The notes beneath the pieces are model-generated. The model saw only the letters and a program-made list of their open reading frames with translations, made no database searches and was not told the origin of the DNA. Below, piece after piece: positions 54,298 through 62,717 of a stretch of 64,000 nt of DNA (position 1 is its first letter; each line of letters begins with the position of its first letter). Both the position numbers and the translations under genes were made by a program. The stretch covers positions 65,786-129,785 of the forward strand of contig NZ_FKBR01000022.1 of assembly GCF_900078335.1 (NCBI RefSeq), written 5' to 3'. The stretch is from Bordetella trematum (lineage in GTDB: Bacteria > Pseudomonadota > Gammaproteobacteria > Burkholderiales > Burkholderiaceae_B).

Positions 54298-54534
54298 TAA
54301 ACCCGGGAGCTATGCTATAGTTTCGGTCTTCGCTCATGATACTTGAACGATGAATCAAACGCAGGGCGGCTCAGACAAGGGTTCGGGCAGCGCCGCAGCG
54401 ATTCAGGAAGCCTTTCAAACCTTGCCTGCCGGCAGTGTTGAAAGCAGGTTTTGCAAGTACTTTTCAAGTGCCTGCCAACGCAAAATCTGAAATTCGTGTA
54501 TAGTGCGCGCTTCGCTGGAAACACAAGCGAATAT

Positions 54535-54610
54535 GCGGGAGTAGCTCAGTTGGTAGAGCGCAACCTTGCCAAGGTTGAGGTCGCGAGTTCGAGACTCGTC
54601 TCCCGCTCCA
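54535..54610 (+). tRNA. tRNA-Gly(GCC), copy 1
   Basis: 76 bases, acceptor GCGGGAG/CTCCCGC, anticodon loop ccttGCCaagg, T arm GCGAG-TTCGAGA-CTCGT (near-paired) and encoded CCA. Identical to the copy at 57992. TATAGT at 54499-54504 may be its -10. Confidence 0.97.
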
Positions 54611-54642
54611 GAATTTTTCTCAAGGGCATGCTCTTGAGCGAT

Positions 54643-54674
54643 AAAAAACCGGACACCCTGTGTCCGGTTTTTTT
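54643..54674. terminator. Bidirectional terminator, tRNA-Gly copy 1 / azoR
   Basis: AAAAACCGGACAC-CCT-GTGTCCGGTTTTTTT: T runs on both strands, so it can end the tRNA (plus) and the azoR transcript (minus). Confidence 0.9.
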
Positions 54675-54693
54675 CGTTTTACGACGTGATCGA

Positions 54694-55332
54694 TCAGGCC
54701 GGCAGAACGGCCTCCTGTTCTCCCGGCACCGGGGCGAAAAATCCGGCGATCTGCGCCTGGGCGCGCAGACGGGCGGCCTGCAAGGCCTCCCGCCCCATCG
54801 CAGTGCCCTCCACGGCAAAAGCATGGAAGGACTTCAGGCCCATGGTCGCCATCGCGGCCTTCAGGTACGGCGTCAGGAAATCCGGCTGGCGCGCGCGCTC
54901 GCCGGTAAAAAACCCTCCGGAGGCTGCCGCCAGAAACACTGGCCGATCAGCCAGCAGGCCCACCTTTCCTTGACGCGTCACGTTGAAGCTATGCCTCACC
55001 CGCAGGACATGATCGACCCAGGCCTTGAGGGCCGAGGGCACGGTGTAGTTGTGCATCGGGGTTGCGATGACAAGATAATCGGCTGCCGCCAGCGCGCGGA
55101 TCAGCCCATCGGATTCGCACAAGGTGCCTGTCGCCTGCGCCGGATCGGCCGGCGAACCCAGCGCCCAGGCGTACTCAGCATCCACATGAGACAGTTGATT
55201 GACGTCGAAATCGACCAGTTCACGCCCCCGTTCGGCGTCAGTGCGCGCCAAGGCCCGGACCACGAACTGGGACAGCCGATAGCTTTCCGACGCCGCCCCC
55301 CGCGGACTGCAGATCAAACGCAAGACACTCAT
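54694..55332 (-). CDS. azoR: FMN-dependent NADH-azoreductase (flavodoxin-fold)
   Basis: 212 residues of the AzoR/flavodoxin_2 family; it reduces quinones and azo compounds with NADH via FMN. Landmarks are the N-terminal SPRGAASESYRLS phosphate-binding loop, ATPMHNYTVPSALKAWVDHV, and AASGGFF near the FMN ring. The start overlaps the stop of the upstream GNAT gene (ATGA). It belongs with a small gene set around the MocR regulator. Confidence 0.88.
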   Translation of the reverse strand: MSVLRLICSPRGAASESYRLSQFVVRALARTDAERGRELVDFDVNQLSHVDAEYAWALGSPADPAQATGTLCESDGLIRALAAADYLVIATPMHNYTVPSALKAWVDHVLRVRHSFNVTRQGKVGLLADRPVFLAAASGGFFTGERARQPDFLTPYLKAAMATMGLKSFHAFAVEGTAMGREALQAARLRAQAQIAGFFAPVPGEQEAVLPA

Positions 55333-55775
55333 GCCGCCGGCCCTCCCAGGGGTTTGTCAAAGCGCATGGCCCCGCTCAGCAGGCCAGCGCGGAAATAAAA
55401 GCGTTGAGCGAGCGCATTGGCCAGCCCGGTGTCGAGCACCAACCGGGCACATCCCGCCTCGCGCGCCATCGCCTCCAGCGCCCGCAACAGCCGGGCGCCA
55501 TGCTGCTCCCCCCGACGATCGGCATGCGTGACCAGGTCATCGACATAAAGAAAATGGCCGTAGATCAGGTTTTCCTGGTAACGATAACCCGCCAGCGCAA
55601 GCGGCAGGCTCCCCTCCCAAACCGCCAGCAAGGCATAACGCTGTTCCCGCATACGCTCGATTCGCGCCAGGAAATCAGCCTCGTCAACCAGATGCGGACG
55701 CAAGGTATGCATGAGAGCAAAGCAGGCGCGCAGGCAAGCAGGGCTATCGGGAGGACGAACAAGAGGTAAAGACAT
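55329..55775 (-). CDS. GNAT-family N-acetyltransferase
   Basis: 148 residues with the GNAT fold: YVDDLVTHADRRGEQHGARLL holds the acetyl-CoA loop (R/Q-x-x-G-x-G/A in the form RRGEQHG), and the C-terminal RLVLDTGLANALAQRFYFRAGL is the beta5-alpha4 part. The start at 55775 (MSLPLVRPPDS) is family-like. It diverges from the MocR gene with 111 bases between and is coupled to azoR by ATGA overlap, so MocR may control both. Confidence 0.87.
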   Translation of the reverse strand: MSLPLVRPPDSPACLRACFALMHTLRPHLVDEADFLARIERMREQRYALLAVWEGSLPLALAGYRYQENLIYGHFLYVDDLVTHADRRGEQHGARLLRALEAMAREAGCARLVLDTGLANALAQRFYFRAGLLSGAMRFDKPLGGPAA

Positions 55776-55886
55776 GGCAATCCAGTCGTTGATGACGATC
55801 TCCCACCGGCATGGCGGGCACAGACGCCATGCTAGGGATGACATGCCATAATTTGAAGAACCATAAACTGCGATTCTGACTGGGCC

Positions 55887-57299
55887 ATGATGACACTTCC
55901 ACCTGCCTCCCCTTCACCGGAGCCAGGCAGCGACGCACCGCTCTACAAGCAGATCTACGAGCGCTTCAGAAGCGCCATTGCACAGGGCACGCTGCAGGCG
56001 GGCGATCGCATCCCATCGGCGCGCGCGCTCGCCAAAGAGCTCGGGGTGGCGCGAGGCACGGTCGAAAGCGCCTATGGCCTGCTGCAGGCGGAAGGCTATG
56101 TGCAGCCTCGCGGGCAGGCCGGCACGGTCGTTACGCCCGGGCTGAGGGCGCAGCCCGGCACGCCTGCGCCACCGGAAACCACGGGCGGCCTTGATCTGTG
56201 GCGCAATCCGCCCGCCCTGCTGCCCTTCCAGATGGGCCTGCCCGCGCTGGACGCCTTCCCACGTAAACTGTGGGCCCGGCTGGGGGCACGGCAACTGCGC
56301 GGCACACAGGCCATCGATCTCTCCTATCCGCCGGTCAACGGCCTGCCGTCACTGCGCACGGCCATCGCCAGTTATCTGCAGGTCGCGCGCGGCATCGACT
56401 GCGCGCCCGAACAGATCCTCATCACCTCGGGCTACCGGGACAGCCTGAGCCTGATCGTGCGAACCTTGCTTCAGAACGGCGATCAAGTCTGGGTTGAAGA
56501 CCCCGGCTACCCGCCCACCGGCGAACTGCTGCAGCACTCGGGCATGCGCTGCGCGCCGGTCCCGGTCGATGGCGACGGCCTGCAGGTGACGCAAGGCATC
56601 CGCCAGTTTCCCGACGCGCGTGCCGCCATCGTGACGCCGGCGCATCAGAGCCCGCTGGGCGTCACGCTCTCGCTGCCGCGCCGCCAGGCGCTGCTGGAGT
56701 GGGCCGAACACCATCAACGCTGGATCGTGGAAGACGATTACGACGGCGAATACCGCTACGTCAGCCGCCCCCTGCCCGCCCTCAAGAGCCTGGACCGCCA
56801 GGGCCGCGTCATCTACGCCGGCACCTTCAGCAAGGTCCTCTTCCCCGGCATCCGGCTGGCCTATCTGGTCGTGCCGCCGTCGCTCGCGACGCGCTTTGGC
56901 CAGGCCAGCGGGATCCTGGGCAGCGGCATTCCGGGCCTGACCCAGGCCCTGGTCAGCACCTTCATGAGCGAAGGGCACTTCGCGCGCCACATCCAGCGCA
57001 TGCGACGACTGTATGCCGAACGCCGCCAGGCCACCGTGGCGGGCCTTTCCAAGGTACTTGGCACGGCCATGCCCATCGATCCGCAGCCCGGCGGGATGCA
57101 TCTGCTGATGCGCCTGCCGCCGGGATGCGACGACCGTGCGCTCGCCCAGCGCATGATCGGGCATGGCATCTACGCCCATGCGCTGTCGCACTGGAGCCGC
57201 GCGCCCTCCCCCGCCCACGGACTGCTGATGGGCTTCACCAACATCGACTCCGAGGCGCGCGCCGAAGCGCTCGGCCGCCGCATCCTGGCATTGATGTAG
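55887..57299 (+). CDS. MocR/PdxR-type regulator (GntR HTH plus aminotransferase domain)
   Basis: 470 residues: an N-terminal GntR winged helix (LYKQIYERFRSAIAQGTL, then PSARALAKELGVARGTVESAY) joined to a fold-type I aminotransferase domain with the PLP lysine K316 in TFSKVLFPGIRLAY and VEDDYDGEYRY. MocR proteins sense PLP or amino compounds and act on a neighbouring operon; GNAT-azoR is the diverging candidate. It is 12 bases from the convergent AhpD-like gene. It does not neighbour pdxST, so PdxR identity is not claimed. Confidence 0.93.
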   Translation: MMTLPPASPSPEPGSDAPLYKQIYERFRSAIAQGTLQAGDRIPSARALAKELGVARGTVESAYGLLQAEGYVQPRGQAGTVVTPGLRAQPGTPAPPETTGGLDLWRNPPALLPFQMGLPALDAFPRKLWARLGARQLRGTQAIDLSYPPVNGLPSLRTAIASYLQVARGIDCAPEQILITSGYRDSLSLIVRTLLQNGDQVWVEDPGYPPTGELLQHSGMRCAPVPVDGDGLQVTQGIRQFPDARAAIVTPAHQSPLGVTLSLPRRQALLEWAEHHQRWIVEDDYDGEYRYVSRPLPALKSLDRQGRVIYAGTFSKVLFPGIRLAYLVVPPSLATRFGQASGILGSGIPGLTQALVSTFMSEGHFARHIQRMRRLYAERRQATVAGLSKVLGTAMPIDPQPGGMHLLMRLPPGCDDRALAQRMIGHGIYAHALSHWSRAPSPAHGLLMGFTNIDSEARAEALGRRILALM

Positions 57300-57311
57300 A
57301 TAAGCCCCGCC

Positions 57312-57791
57312 TCAGGAGAGCCCGGCCCGCTCCAGCCCGAAAGCGGCGTCGGCCGAACCGGGCGGCGTGCGAAAGGCGACGTTCAGGCGGTTCCAGCCAT
57401 TGATGCCCACCACCAGAAAAGTCAGGTCGCTGAGCTCCTCGTCGGAGAACTGGCTGCGCACCGCCTCATACAGCGTATCGTCAACCCCTTGCGCCGACAG
57501 GGTGGTCAGCGCCTCGGTCCATGCCAGCGCGGCCCGTTCGCGCGCACTGAACAGCCCCGACTCGCGCCAGACCGTGACATGATGCAGACGCAGCTCGCGC
57601 TCGCCGGCGATTCTGGCCTGCTTGACATGCATGTCCACGCAGAACGCGCAGCCATTGATCTGCGAAGCCCGCAGCGTGATCAGGTCATGCAGCTCCCTGA
57701 TCACCGCCTTCTCGTTCAGGGCATGGCTGAAATCCAGGAATTGCCTGGACAGCCCGGCCGACACGTCAAAGTAATTAAGGCGTTCACGCAT
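57312..57791 (-). CDS. AhpD-like carboxymuconolactone decarboxylase-family protein
   Basis: 159 residues, all-helical AhpD/CMD fold. The peroxidase motif C-x-x-C-x-x-x-H is present as CAFCVDMH within ASQINGCAFCVDMHVKQAR, so a redox-active disulfide enzyme is likely rather than a decarboxylase. The start at 57791 has AGAGGGG 7 bases upstream. It converges on the MocR gene. Confidence 0.9.
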   Translation of the reverse strand: MRERLNYFDVSAGLSRQFLDFSHALNEKAVIRELHDLITLRASQINGCAFCVDMHVKQARIAGERELRLHHVTVWRESGLFSARERAALAWTEALTTLSAQGVDDTLYEAVRSQFSDEELSDLTFLVVGINGWNRLNVAFRTPPGSADAAFGLERAGLS

Positions 57792-57939
57792 GAGATCCCC
57801 TCTGGAGAATGCGGGCCGACGCCCGCCTTGCGGCCATGGTGCCGCAAGCCCGCCGCCTGCAACAGCGCCAAGAAAGACCATCCGGCCTGGGCCATGCGCC
57901 CCGGGCCAGACACGGCCCCCAGCGCTTGCCCGGCTGGTT

Positions 57940-57967
57940 TTGACATCCCGGAAAAATCCGCTATACT
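57940..57967 (+). promoter_or_regulatory. Sigma-70 promoter of tRNA-Gly copy 2
   Basis: TTGACA, 16 bases, TATACT: a near-consensus promoter with the predicted start about 17 bases before the tRNA. Confidence 0.9.
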
Positions 57968-57991
57968 CACGCCTCTTTCAGCAGTACCCAA

Positions 57992-58067
57992 GCGGGAGTA
58001 GCTCAGTTGGTAGAGCGCAACCTTGCCAAGGTTGAGGTCGCGAGTTCGAGACTCGTCTCCCGCTCCA
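57992..58067 (+). tRNA. tRNA-Gly(GCC), copy 2
   Basis: 76 bases, identical to copy 1 at 54535, including CCA and the next six bases (gaattt). Its promoter is much stronger than that of copy 1. Confidence 0.97.
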
Positions 58068-58073
58068 GAATTT

Positions 58074-58111
58074 AAAAAAGGCCGAACGCTTTGCGTTTCG
58101 GCCTTTTTTTC
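58074..58111. terminator. Bidirectional terminator of tRNA-Gly copy 2 / cupin
   Basis: AAAAAAGGCCGAA-CGC-TTT-GCG-TTTCGGCCTTTTTTT. T runs on both strands; it ends the tRNA and can end the minus-strand cupin transcript. Confidence 0.92.
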
Positions 58112-58208
58112 GTCCGGCGGCCAGGCACCGGCATCCGCCCTGGGCCACAGAGCCTGTACGGCACGGCAGGCTATGCGCTGGCCAGCCATTCTCAGGCAGG
58201 ATTGGGCG

Positions 58209-58565
58209 CTAGCGCTCTGCCAATACGAAACCGGCATTGGCTGGTGCCACAACCGAAACGAACACAAACGGCTCGGTACCTGTATTTCGCGCCCCGTGCA
58301 CTTGGCCGGGGCTTGCCACGGCGATCTGACCCTCCCTGAGGGTACCAACAATGCCGTCGCCCTGAAAGTAATCCGCCACTCCCGACAAAACAGTCCATGT
58401 GTCCTGGCCATGAGGATGAATGTGAGCCGCGATTTCCCGCCCGGGATGCACTTGCCAAACCACGACAATGGAGTCTCGGGTTTCAAGCACAACGGAACGC
58501 ACAGGCTCGCCCTCGGACGGCTGAGCATAATCGGCCACAGCAAATACTCTCGCTTCAAGCGTCAT
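58209..58565 (-). CDS. Small cupin-domain protein
   Basis: 118 residues forming one cupin beta-barrel: motif 1 HIHPHGQDTWTVLSG with the metal histidines, and motif 2 GQIAVASPGQVHGARN with the final histidine. The start at 58565 has GAGGGG 7 bases upstream. Function (metal-bound enzyme or ligand sensor) cannot be read from sequence. It stands alone. Confidence 0.88.
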   Translation of the reverse strand: MTLEARVFAVADYAQPSEGEPVRSVVLETRDSIVVVWQVHPGREIAAHIHPHGQDTWTVLSGVADYFQGDGIVGTLREGQIAVASPGQVHGARNTGTEPFVFVSVVAPANAGFVLAER

Positions 58566-59071
58566 CGCAGACCCCTCTTTGCAATGCACCCGGACAGGCC
58601 GGGCATGAATTCCAACCCGAAGGCTTGCGCTTCGCGCCGCGCATTCATGGCCTGGCCGTCGCCACACGCCAGCGATGACGCATCAAGCACAGGCTGTTTA
58701 TCCTGAGTGGACGGCGCAAGCTCGTCCTCCGAGTAAACATCAGTCAGTAGAACTCATGGGCACCCCGAGTCGGAAACTGGCCTGAAGAACAGCAAACTCG
58801 AGCAAAGCCGGATCATCCCGGTGCAGACGAAAGGCGACACCGGGCACGCCAAGATCAAACGCATGCGCGCGCATCTGGCCCTGGTGAGTTCGATGATCAA
58901 AAATGTATCGAGCCGGAAATCCTGACGCCATCGGCCAGGCTCGGGGAGACCGCAGAGTTGGCGCGAACCAGGGGGTCGATCATCCTTCGAATTTCTCGAA
59001 CCCCCCTTTGCCAACTGGCTATTCCGGCCAGCGCCCGCAATCCCTAGCATTGCTTCATCTCTTCTTTGCAG
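58566..59071. other. Intergenic region upstream of the dicarboxylate locus
   Basis: About 500 bases with no complete gene. A 63-codon minus frame at 58740-58931 has protein-like composition and is listed separately as a possible gene remnant. The rest (58566-58739 and 58932-59071) shows nothing beyond the presumed CoA-transferase promoter region. Confidence 0.5.
58740..58931 (-). pseudogene. Possible remnant of a LysR-type effector domain
   Basis: 63 codons including LGVPGVAFRLHRDDPALLEF, which resembles the late effector-domain strand of LysR regulators. No DNA-binding half exists, and the frame is not continued upstream before the CoA-transferase start. If real, it is a degraded regulator once divergent from the operon. 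Chance similarity cannot be excluded. Confidence 0.25.
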
Positions 59072-60274
59072 ATGAATCAAGCCATGGCTCTCCCGCTCGA
59101 CGGCATCACGGTCGTCTCTCTTGAACATGCGATTGCAGCGCCGTTCTGTACCCGGCAGCTGGCGGATCTGGGCGCGCGCGTCATCAAGATCGAGCGCCCT
59201 GGCAGTGGCGACTTCGCCCGCGCCTATGACCAGCGGGTGCTGGGGCAGTCGTCCCACTTCGTATGGGTCAACCGCTCCAAGGAAAGCCTGGCGCTGGACT
59301 TGAAGCATCCGGCCGCCGGCGAAGTCATGGCGCGCCTGCTGGCGCGCGCCGATGTCCTGGTGCAGAACCTGGCGCCGGGCGCTGCCGCGCGCCTGGGCCT
59401 GGACGCAGCCTCGCTCATGCCCAGGCATCCGGGCCTGATCGTCTGCGACATTTCCGGCTACGGCGAGGACGGGCCATATCGCGACAAGAAAGCCTATGAC
59501 CTACTGATCCAGAGCGAGGCGGGCTTTCTGTCCGTCACGGGGACGGCCGGCGAAGCAGCCAAGTCGGGCAATTCGATCGCCGATATCGCAGCCGGCATGT
59601 ACGCATACAGCAATATCCTGGCGGCGCTGCTGCAAAGAGCCAAGACTGGCCGGGGCTCGCATATCGATGTGTCGATGCTGGAATCGCTGGCCGAATGGAT
59701 GGGCTTTCCGATGTATTACGCCTTTGACGGCGCCACACCGCCGCAACGCAATGGCGCCGCCCACGCCACCATCTACCCGTACGGCCCCTTTGGAGTCGGC
59801 GACGGCGGCACCGTCATGTTCGGCATCCAGAACGAGCGCGAATGGGAGGCTTTCTGCCACACCGTGCTGCAGTCGGCCGCGACCCATGCCGATCCGCGCT
59901 TTTGCGGCAATGCCCAACGACATGCCAATCGCGAAGCGCTCCAGGCCCGTATCGACGAGGTTTTCGCCACCCTGACGACCCCCGCCCTGATCGAGCGGCT
60001 GGATCAGGCCCGCATTGCCAATGCGCGCGTCAACGATATGGCCGGCCTGTGGGCGCACCCCCAATTGCAGGCGCGCGAGCGCTGGCGCCAGGTCCAGACG
60101 CCGGCCGGCCCCATCCCCGCCCTGCTGCCGCCGGGCCGCCAAAGCGCGTTTTCCCCGCGCATGGATCCCATCCCCAGCGTCGGCCAGCACACCGACACCA
60201 TTCTTGCCGAACTCGGCATCGACCCGGCCATCCTGCAGACACAGGGCGGCCGGCCCTGCGCCCAGCATCCATAA
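59072..60274 (+). CDS. CaiB/BaiF (class III) CoA-transferase, dicarboxylate locus
   Basis: 400 residues. The family opening ITVVSLEHAIAAPFCTRQLADLGARV is followed by the catalytic aspartate in KKAYDLLIQSEAG and the GSHIDVSMLESLAEW block. Start choice between 59072 (MNQAMALP) and 59084 (MALPLDG) is open; no strong ribosome-binding site. It heads the operon with Bug, hydratase alpha/beta and CitE-like genes. The best-fitting job is loading CoA onto citramalate or a related hydroxy-dicarboxylate, with succinyl-CoA as donor. That substrate is inferred from the set. Confidence 0.92.
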   Translation: MNQAMALPLDGITVVSLEHAIAAPFCTRQLADLGARVIKIERPGSGDFARAYDQRVLGQSSHFVWVNRSKESLALDLKHPAAGEVMARLLARADVLVQNLAPGAAARLGLDAASLMPRHPGLIVCDISGYGEDGPYRDKKAYDLLIQSEAGFLSVTGTAGEAAKSGNSIADIAAGMYAYSNILAALLQRAKTGRGSHIDVSMLESLAEWMGFPMYYAFDGATPPQRNGAAHATIYPYGPFGVGDGGTVMFGIQNEREWEAFCHTVLQSAATHADPRFCGNAQRHANREALQARIDEVFATLTTPALIERLDQARIANARVNDMAGLWAHPQLQARERWRQVQTPAGPIPALLPPGRQSAFSPRMDPIPSVGQHTDTILAELGIDPAILQTQGGRPCAQHP

Positions 60275-60303
60275 CTCCAACACCGCACCACGGGAGACAA
60301 ACC

Positions 60304-61275
60304 ATGAACTTCAAAACACTGTCGGCCACGCTGCTGACCACCCTGGCGCTGAGCGCCGGCGCCGCCCAGGCCGACACCTGGCCCAGCCGGCCGGTCACCA
60401 TCGTCGTGCCCTTTGCCGCCGGCCAGACGGGCGACATGATCGCCCGCATGATCAGCAAGGAACTGCAGGAAAAATTCAACCAGGGCTTCATCGTCGAGAA
60501 CCGCCCGGGCAGTGGCGGACGTATCGGCACGACCTATGCCGCGCGCGCCAAACCCGATGGCTACACCTTGCTGATGACCAGCACCGGCCCCTTCGCCATC
60601 ACGCCGGCGCTGTATCCCCAAGAAACCAAATACGATCCGCTGACCGACTTCACCGGCATCGCCGAAACCGCCTCGACCCCGCAGGTGGTCGCCGTCTCGA
60701 ACGCCTCGGGTATCGGCAGCTTCAGCGACATGGTCAAGCAGGCCAAGACCAAGGATCTGTCATATGGGTCGGCCGGCAATGGCTCGCTGCAGCACCTGAC
60801 CATGGAACTGCTGAAGAAGGAGATCGGCTTCCCGATGGTTCACGTGCCCTTCAAGGGCAGCTCGGAATCGAAAACGGCCTTGATCGGCAATACCCTGGAA
60901 GCCACCTCCGATTCCCTGCCCCCGCTGCTGCCGGCAGTCAAGGCAGACCAGTTGCGTGCCGTGGCCGTGATCAGCGACGCCCGCTCCCCCTACCTCCCCG
61001 ACGTACCCACCCTGGGCGAACTGGGCTTTCCGAAAATGAGCGCGGTGGCATTCTTCGGGCTGGTGGCGCCGAAAGACACCCCCAAGGAAATCGTGGACGC
61101 GCTCAACCGCGAAGTGATCGCCATGTTCAAGACGCCGGCGTTCCAGGAGCAGATGCGCGCCCAGGCCCTGACGCTGCCCGCCGAACGCTCTCCCGAACAG
61201 TTCTCCGCCTACCTGGCCGATGAGGTGGCGCACTGGAAGAAAGTGGTCGAACAGGCCCAGGTCAGCATCGAATAA
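60304..61275 (+). CDS. Bug-type solute-binding protein, dicarboxylate locus
   Basis: 323 residues with signal peptide (MNFKTLSATLLTTLALSAG, cleavage near AQA). Bug landmarks are WPSRPVTIVVPFAAGQTGD, VENRPGSGGRIGT and SYGSAGNGSLQHL. It lies 29 bases after the CoA-transferase and 12 before the hydratase alpha gene, inside the operon, so it should bind the pathway substrate. No TctAB genes are nearby. Confidence 0.93.
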   Translation: MNFKTLSATLLTTLALSAGAAQADTWPSRPVTIVVPFAAGQTGDMIARMISKELQEKFNQGFIVENRPGSGGRIGTTYAARAKPDGYTLLMTSTGPFAITPALYPQETKYDPLTDFTGIAETASTPQVVAVSNASGIGSFSDMVKQAKTKDLSYGSAGNGSLQHLTMELLKKEIGFPMVHVPFKGSSESKTALIGNTLEATSDSLPPLLPAVKADQLRAVAVISDARSPYLPDVPTLGELGFPKMSAVAFFGLVAPKDTPKEIVDALNREVIAMFKTPAFQEQMRAQALTLPAERSPEQFSAYLADEVAHWKKVVEQAQVSIE

Positions 61276-61287
61276 CCGGAGATCCCC

Positions 61288-62133
61288 ATGGTAAGAGAAG
61301 TTCCCGCAAGTCACATCACGGACACGGTGGCGCAGCTGTGCATCGACGCCTGCCACCTGCTGCCCGACAACCTGATCCAGGGCTTCCACGACGCGGCGGC
61401 GACCGAAGTCTCGCCGCTGGGAAAATCCGTGCTGCTGAAACTGATCGACAACGATCAGATCGCACGCCAGAACCAGGTGTCCTATTGCCACGACACGGGC
61501 CTGGCCATCGTCTTCATCGAACTGGGCCAGGACGTGCACGTGCACGGCGGCAATTTCGAGGAAGCCGTGCAGGCTGGCGTTCGCAAGGGCTACGCCCAGG
61601 GCTTCATGCGCAAGTCGGTGGTGTCGGACCCGCTGCTGCGGGTCAACAGCAATGACAACACGCCGGCAGTGGTGCATACCGAGATCGTCCCGGGCGACCA
61701 GATCCATATCACGGTGGTGCCCAAAGGCGGCGGCAGCGAAAACTGGAGCACCATGAAGTTCCTGTTGCCGGGCGAAGGCGCCGAGGGCGTGAAGAAGTTC
61801 GTGCTCGCGGCCATCGAGGCGGCCGGCGGCGCGGCCTGTCCGCCGTTGACCGTCGGCGTGGGCGTGGGCGGCAGCTTCGACAAGGTCACCGCCATCGCCA
61901 AGAAAGCCATCCTGCGCGATATCGGCGAACACCACCCTGAGCCCCACGTGGCCCAACTGGAACGCGAGCTGCTGGCGCTGATCAACCAGACCGGCATCGG
62001 CCCGCAGGGCTACGGCGGCTCGACCACGGCCCTGTGGGTAGCCGTGGAGACCTATGCCTGCCACATCACCGCCTTGCCCGTGGCGGTGAACATCCAGTGT
62101 CACGCGGGCCGGCGCGCCAGCGCCACCCTCTGA
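61288..62133 (+). CDS. Class I fumarase/tartrate dehydratase-type hydratase, alpha subunit
   Basis: 281 residues of the TtdA/FumA N-terminal family, an oxygen-sensitive [4Fe-4S] hydro-lyase. Likely cluster ligands are C67 (SYCHDTG), C184 (AACPPLTVG) and C271 (VNIQCHAGRR), all conserved. The two-subunit form is used by L-tartrate dehydratase and by fumarase/mesaconase enzymes of Burkholderiales. Next to a CoA-transferase and a CitE-like lyase, hydration of mesaconate to citramalate is the most coherent role; tartrate or fumarate remain possible. Confidence 0.9.
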   Translation: MVREVPASHITDTVAQLCIDACHLLPDNLIQGFHDAAATEVSPLGKSVLLKLIDNDQIARQNQVSYCHDTGLAIVFIELGQDVHVHGGNFEEAVQAGVRKGYAQGFMRKSVVSDPLLRVNSNDNTPAVVHTEIVPGDQIHITVVPKGGGSENWSTMKFLLPGEGAEGVKKFVLAAIEAAGGAACPPLTVGVGVGGSFDKVTAIAKKAILRDIGEHHPEPHVAQLERELLALINQTGIGPQGYGGSTTALWVAVETYACHITALPVAVNIQCHAGRRASATL

Positions 62134-62148
62134 TTCAAAGGTATCGCC

Positions 62149-62715
62149 ATGGCTGTCCATCATCTCCACACCCTGCTCGACGACGATGCCGTGCTGGCCC
62201 TGAACGCCGGTGACGAGGTCTATCTGTCGGGCACCATCATCATGGCCCGCGACGCCGCCCACAAGCGCTTCGTCGACACCCTGGCCGCCGGCCAGCCGCT
62301 GCCGGTCGATCTGCGCAACCAGGTCGTGTTCTACGGCGGGCCTGGACCGACCAAACCGGGCCACGCCATCGGCGTGGTGGCCCCGACCTCCGCCTACCGC
62401 ATGGACCCCTACGCCACCGTGCTGTTTGACCACGGCGTCAAGGGGGCCATCGGCAAAGGCCCGCGCGGCACGGCCATCCGTGCCTCCTGCCAGCAGAACC
62501 GGGCTGTCTGTTTCTCCGCCATCGGCGGCATCTCGGCCACGCTCTTTTCCTGCATCCGTTCGGCCGAAATCATCGCCTACGAAGACCTCAAGACCGAGGC
62601 GGTGCAGCGCCTGGTGATCGAAAATTTCCCGCTGCTAGTCACCAACGACGCCCACGGCCGTGATATGTACGCCGAGGAAGTCGACAAGTACCGCGCGCTG
62701 CTGCAGGCCCGCTGA
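62149..62715 (+). CDS. Class I fumarase/tartrate dehydratase-type hydratase, beta subunit
   Basis: 188 residues matching TtdB/FumA C-terminal family, which forms the swivelling half of the active site. It shows VYLSGTIIMARDAAHKR, YGGPGPTKPG, and GKGPRGTAIRASCQQNRAVC. It starts 15 bases after the alpha gene, so the two are made together. Confidence 0.92.
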   Translation: MAVHHLHTLLDDDAVLALNAGDEVYLSGTIIMARDAAHKRFVDTLAAGQPLPVDLRNQVVFYGGPGPTKPGHAIGVVAPTSAYRMDPYATVLFDHGVKGAIGKGPRGTAIRASCQQNRAVCFSAIGGISATLFSCIRSAEIIAYEDLKTEAVQRLVIENFPLLVTNDAHGRDMYAEEVDKYRALLQAR

Positions 62716-62717
62716 TC

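Noticed and set aside
54535-58067. Integrated genomic island at a tRNA-Gly
   Set aside because: No integrase, no att-like truncated tRNA end (both copies are complete), and composition is like the rest of the window.
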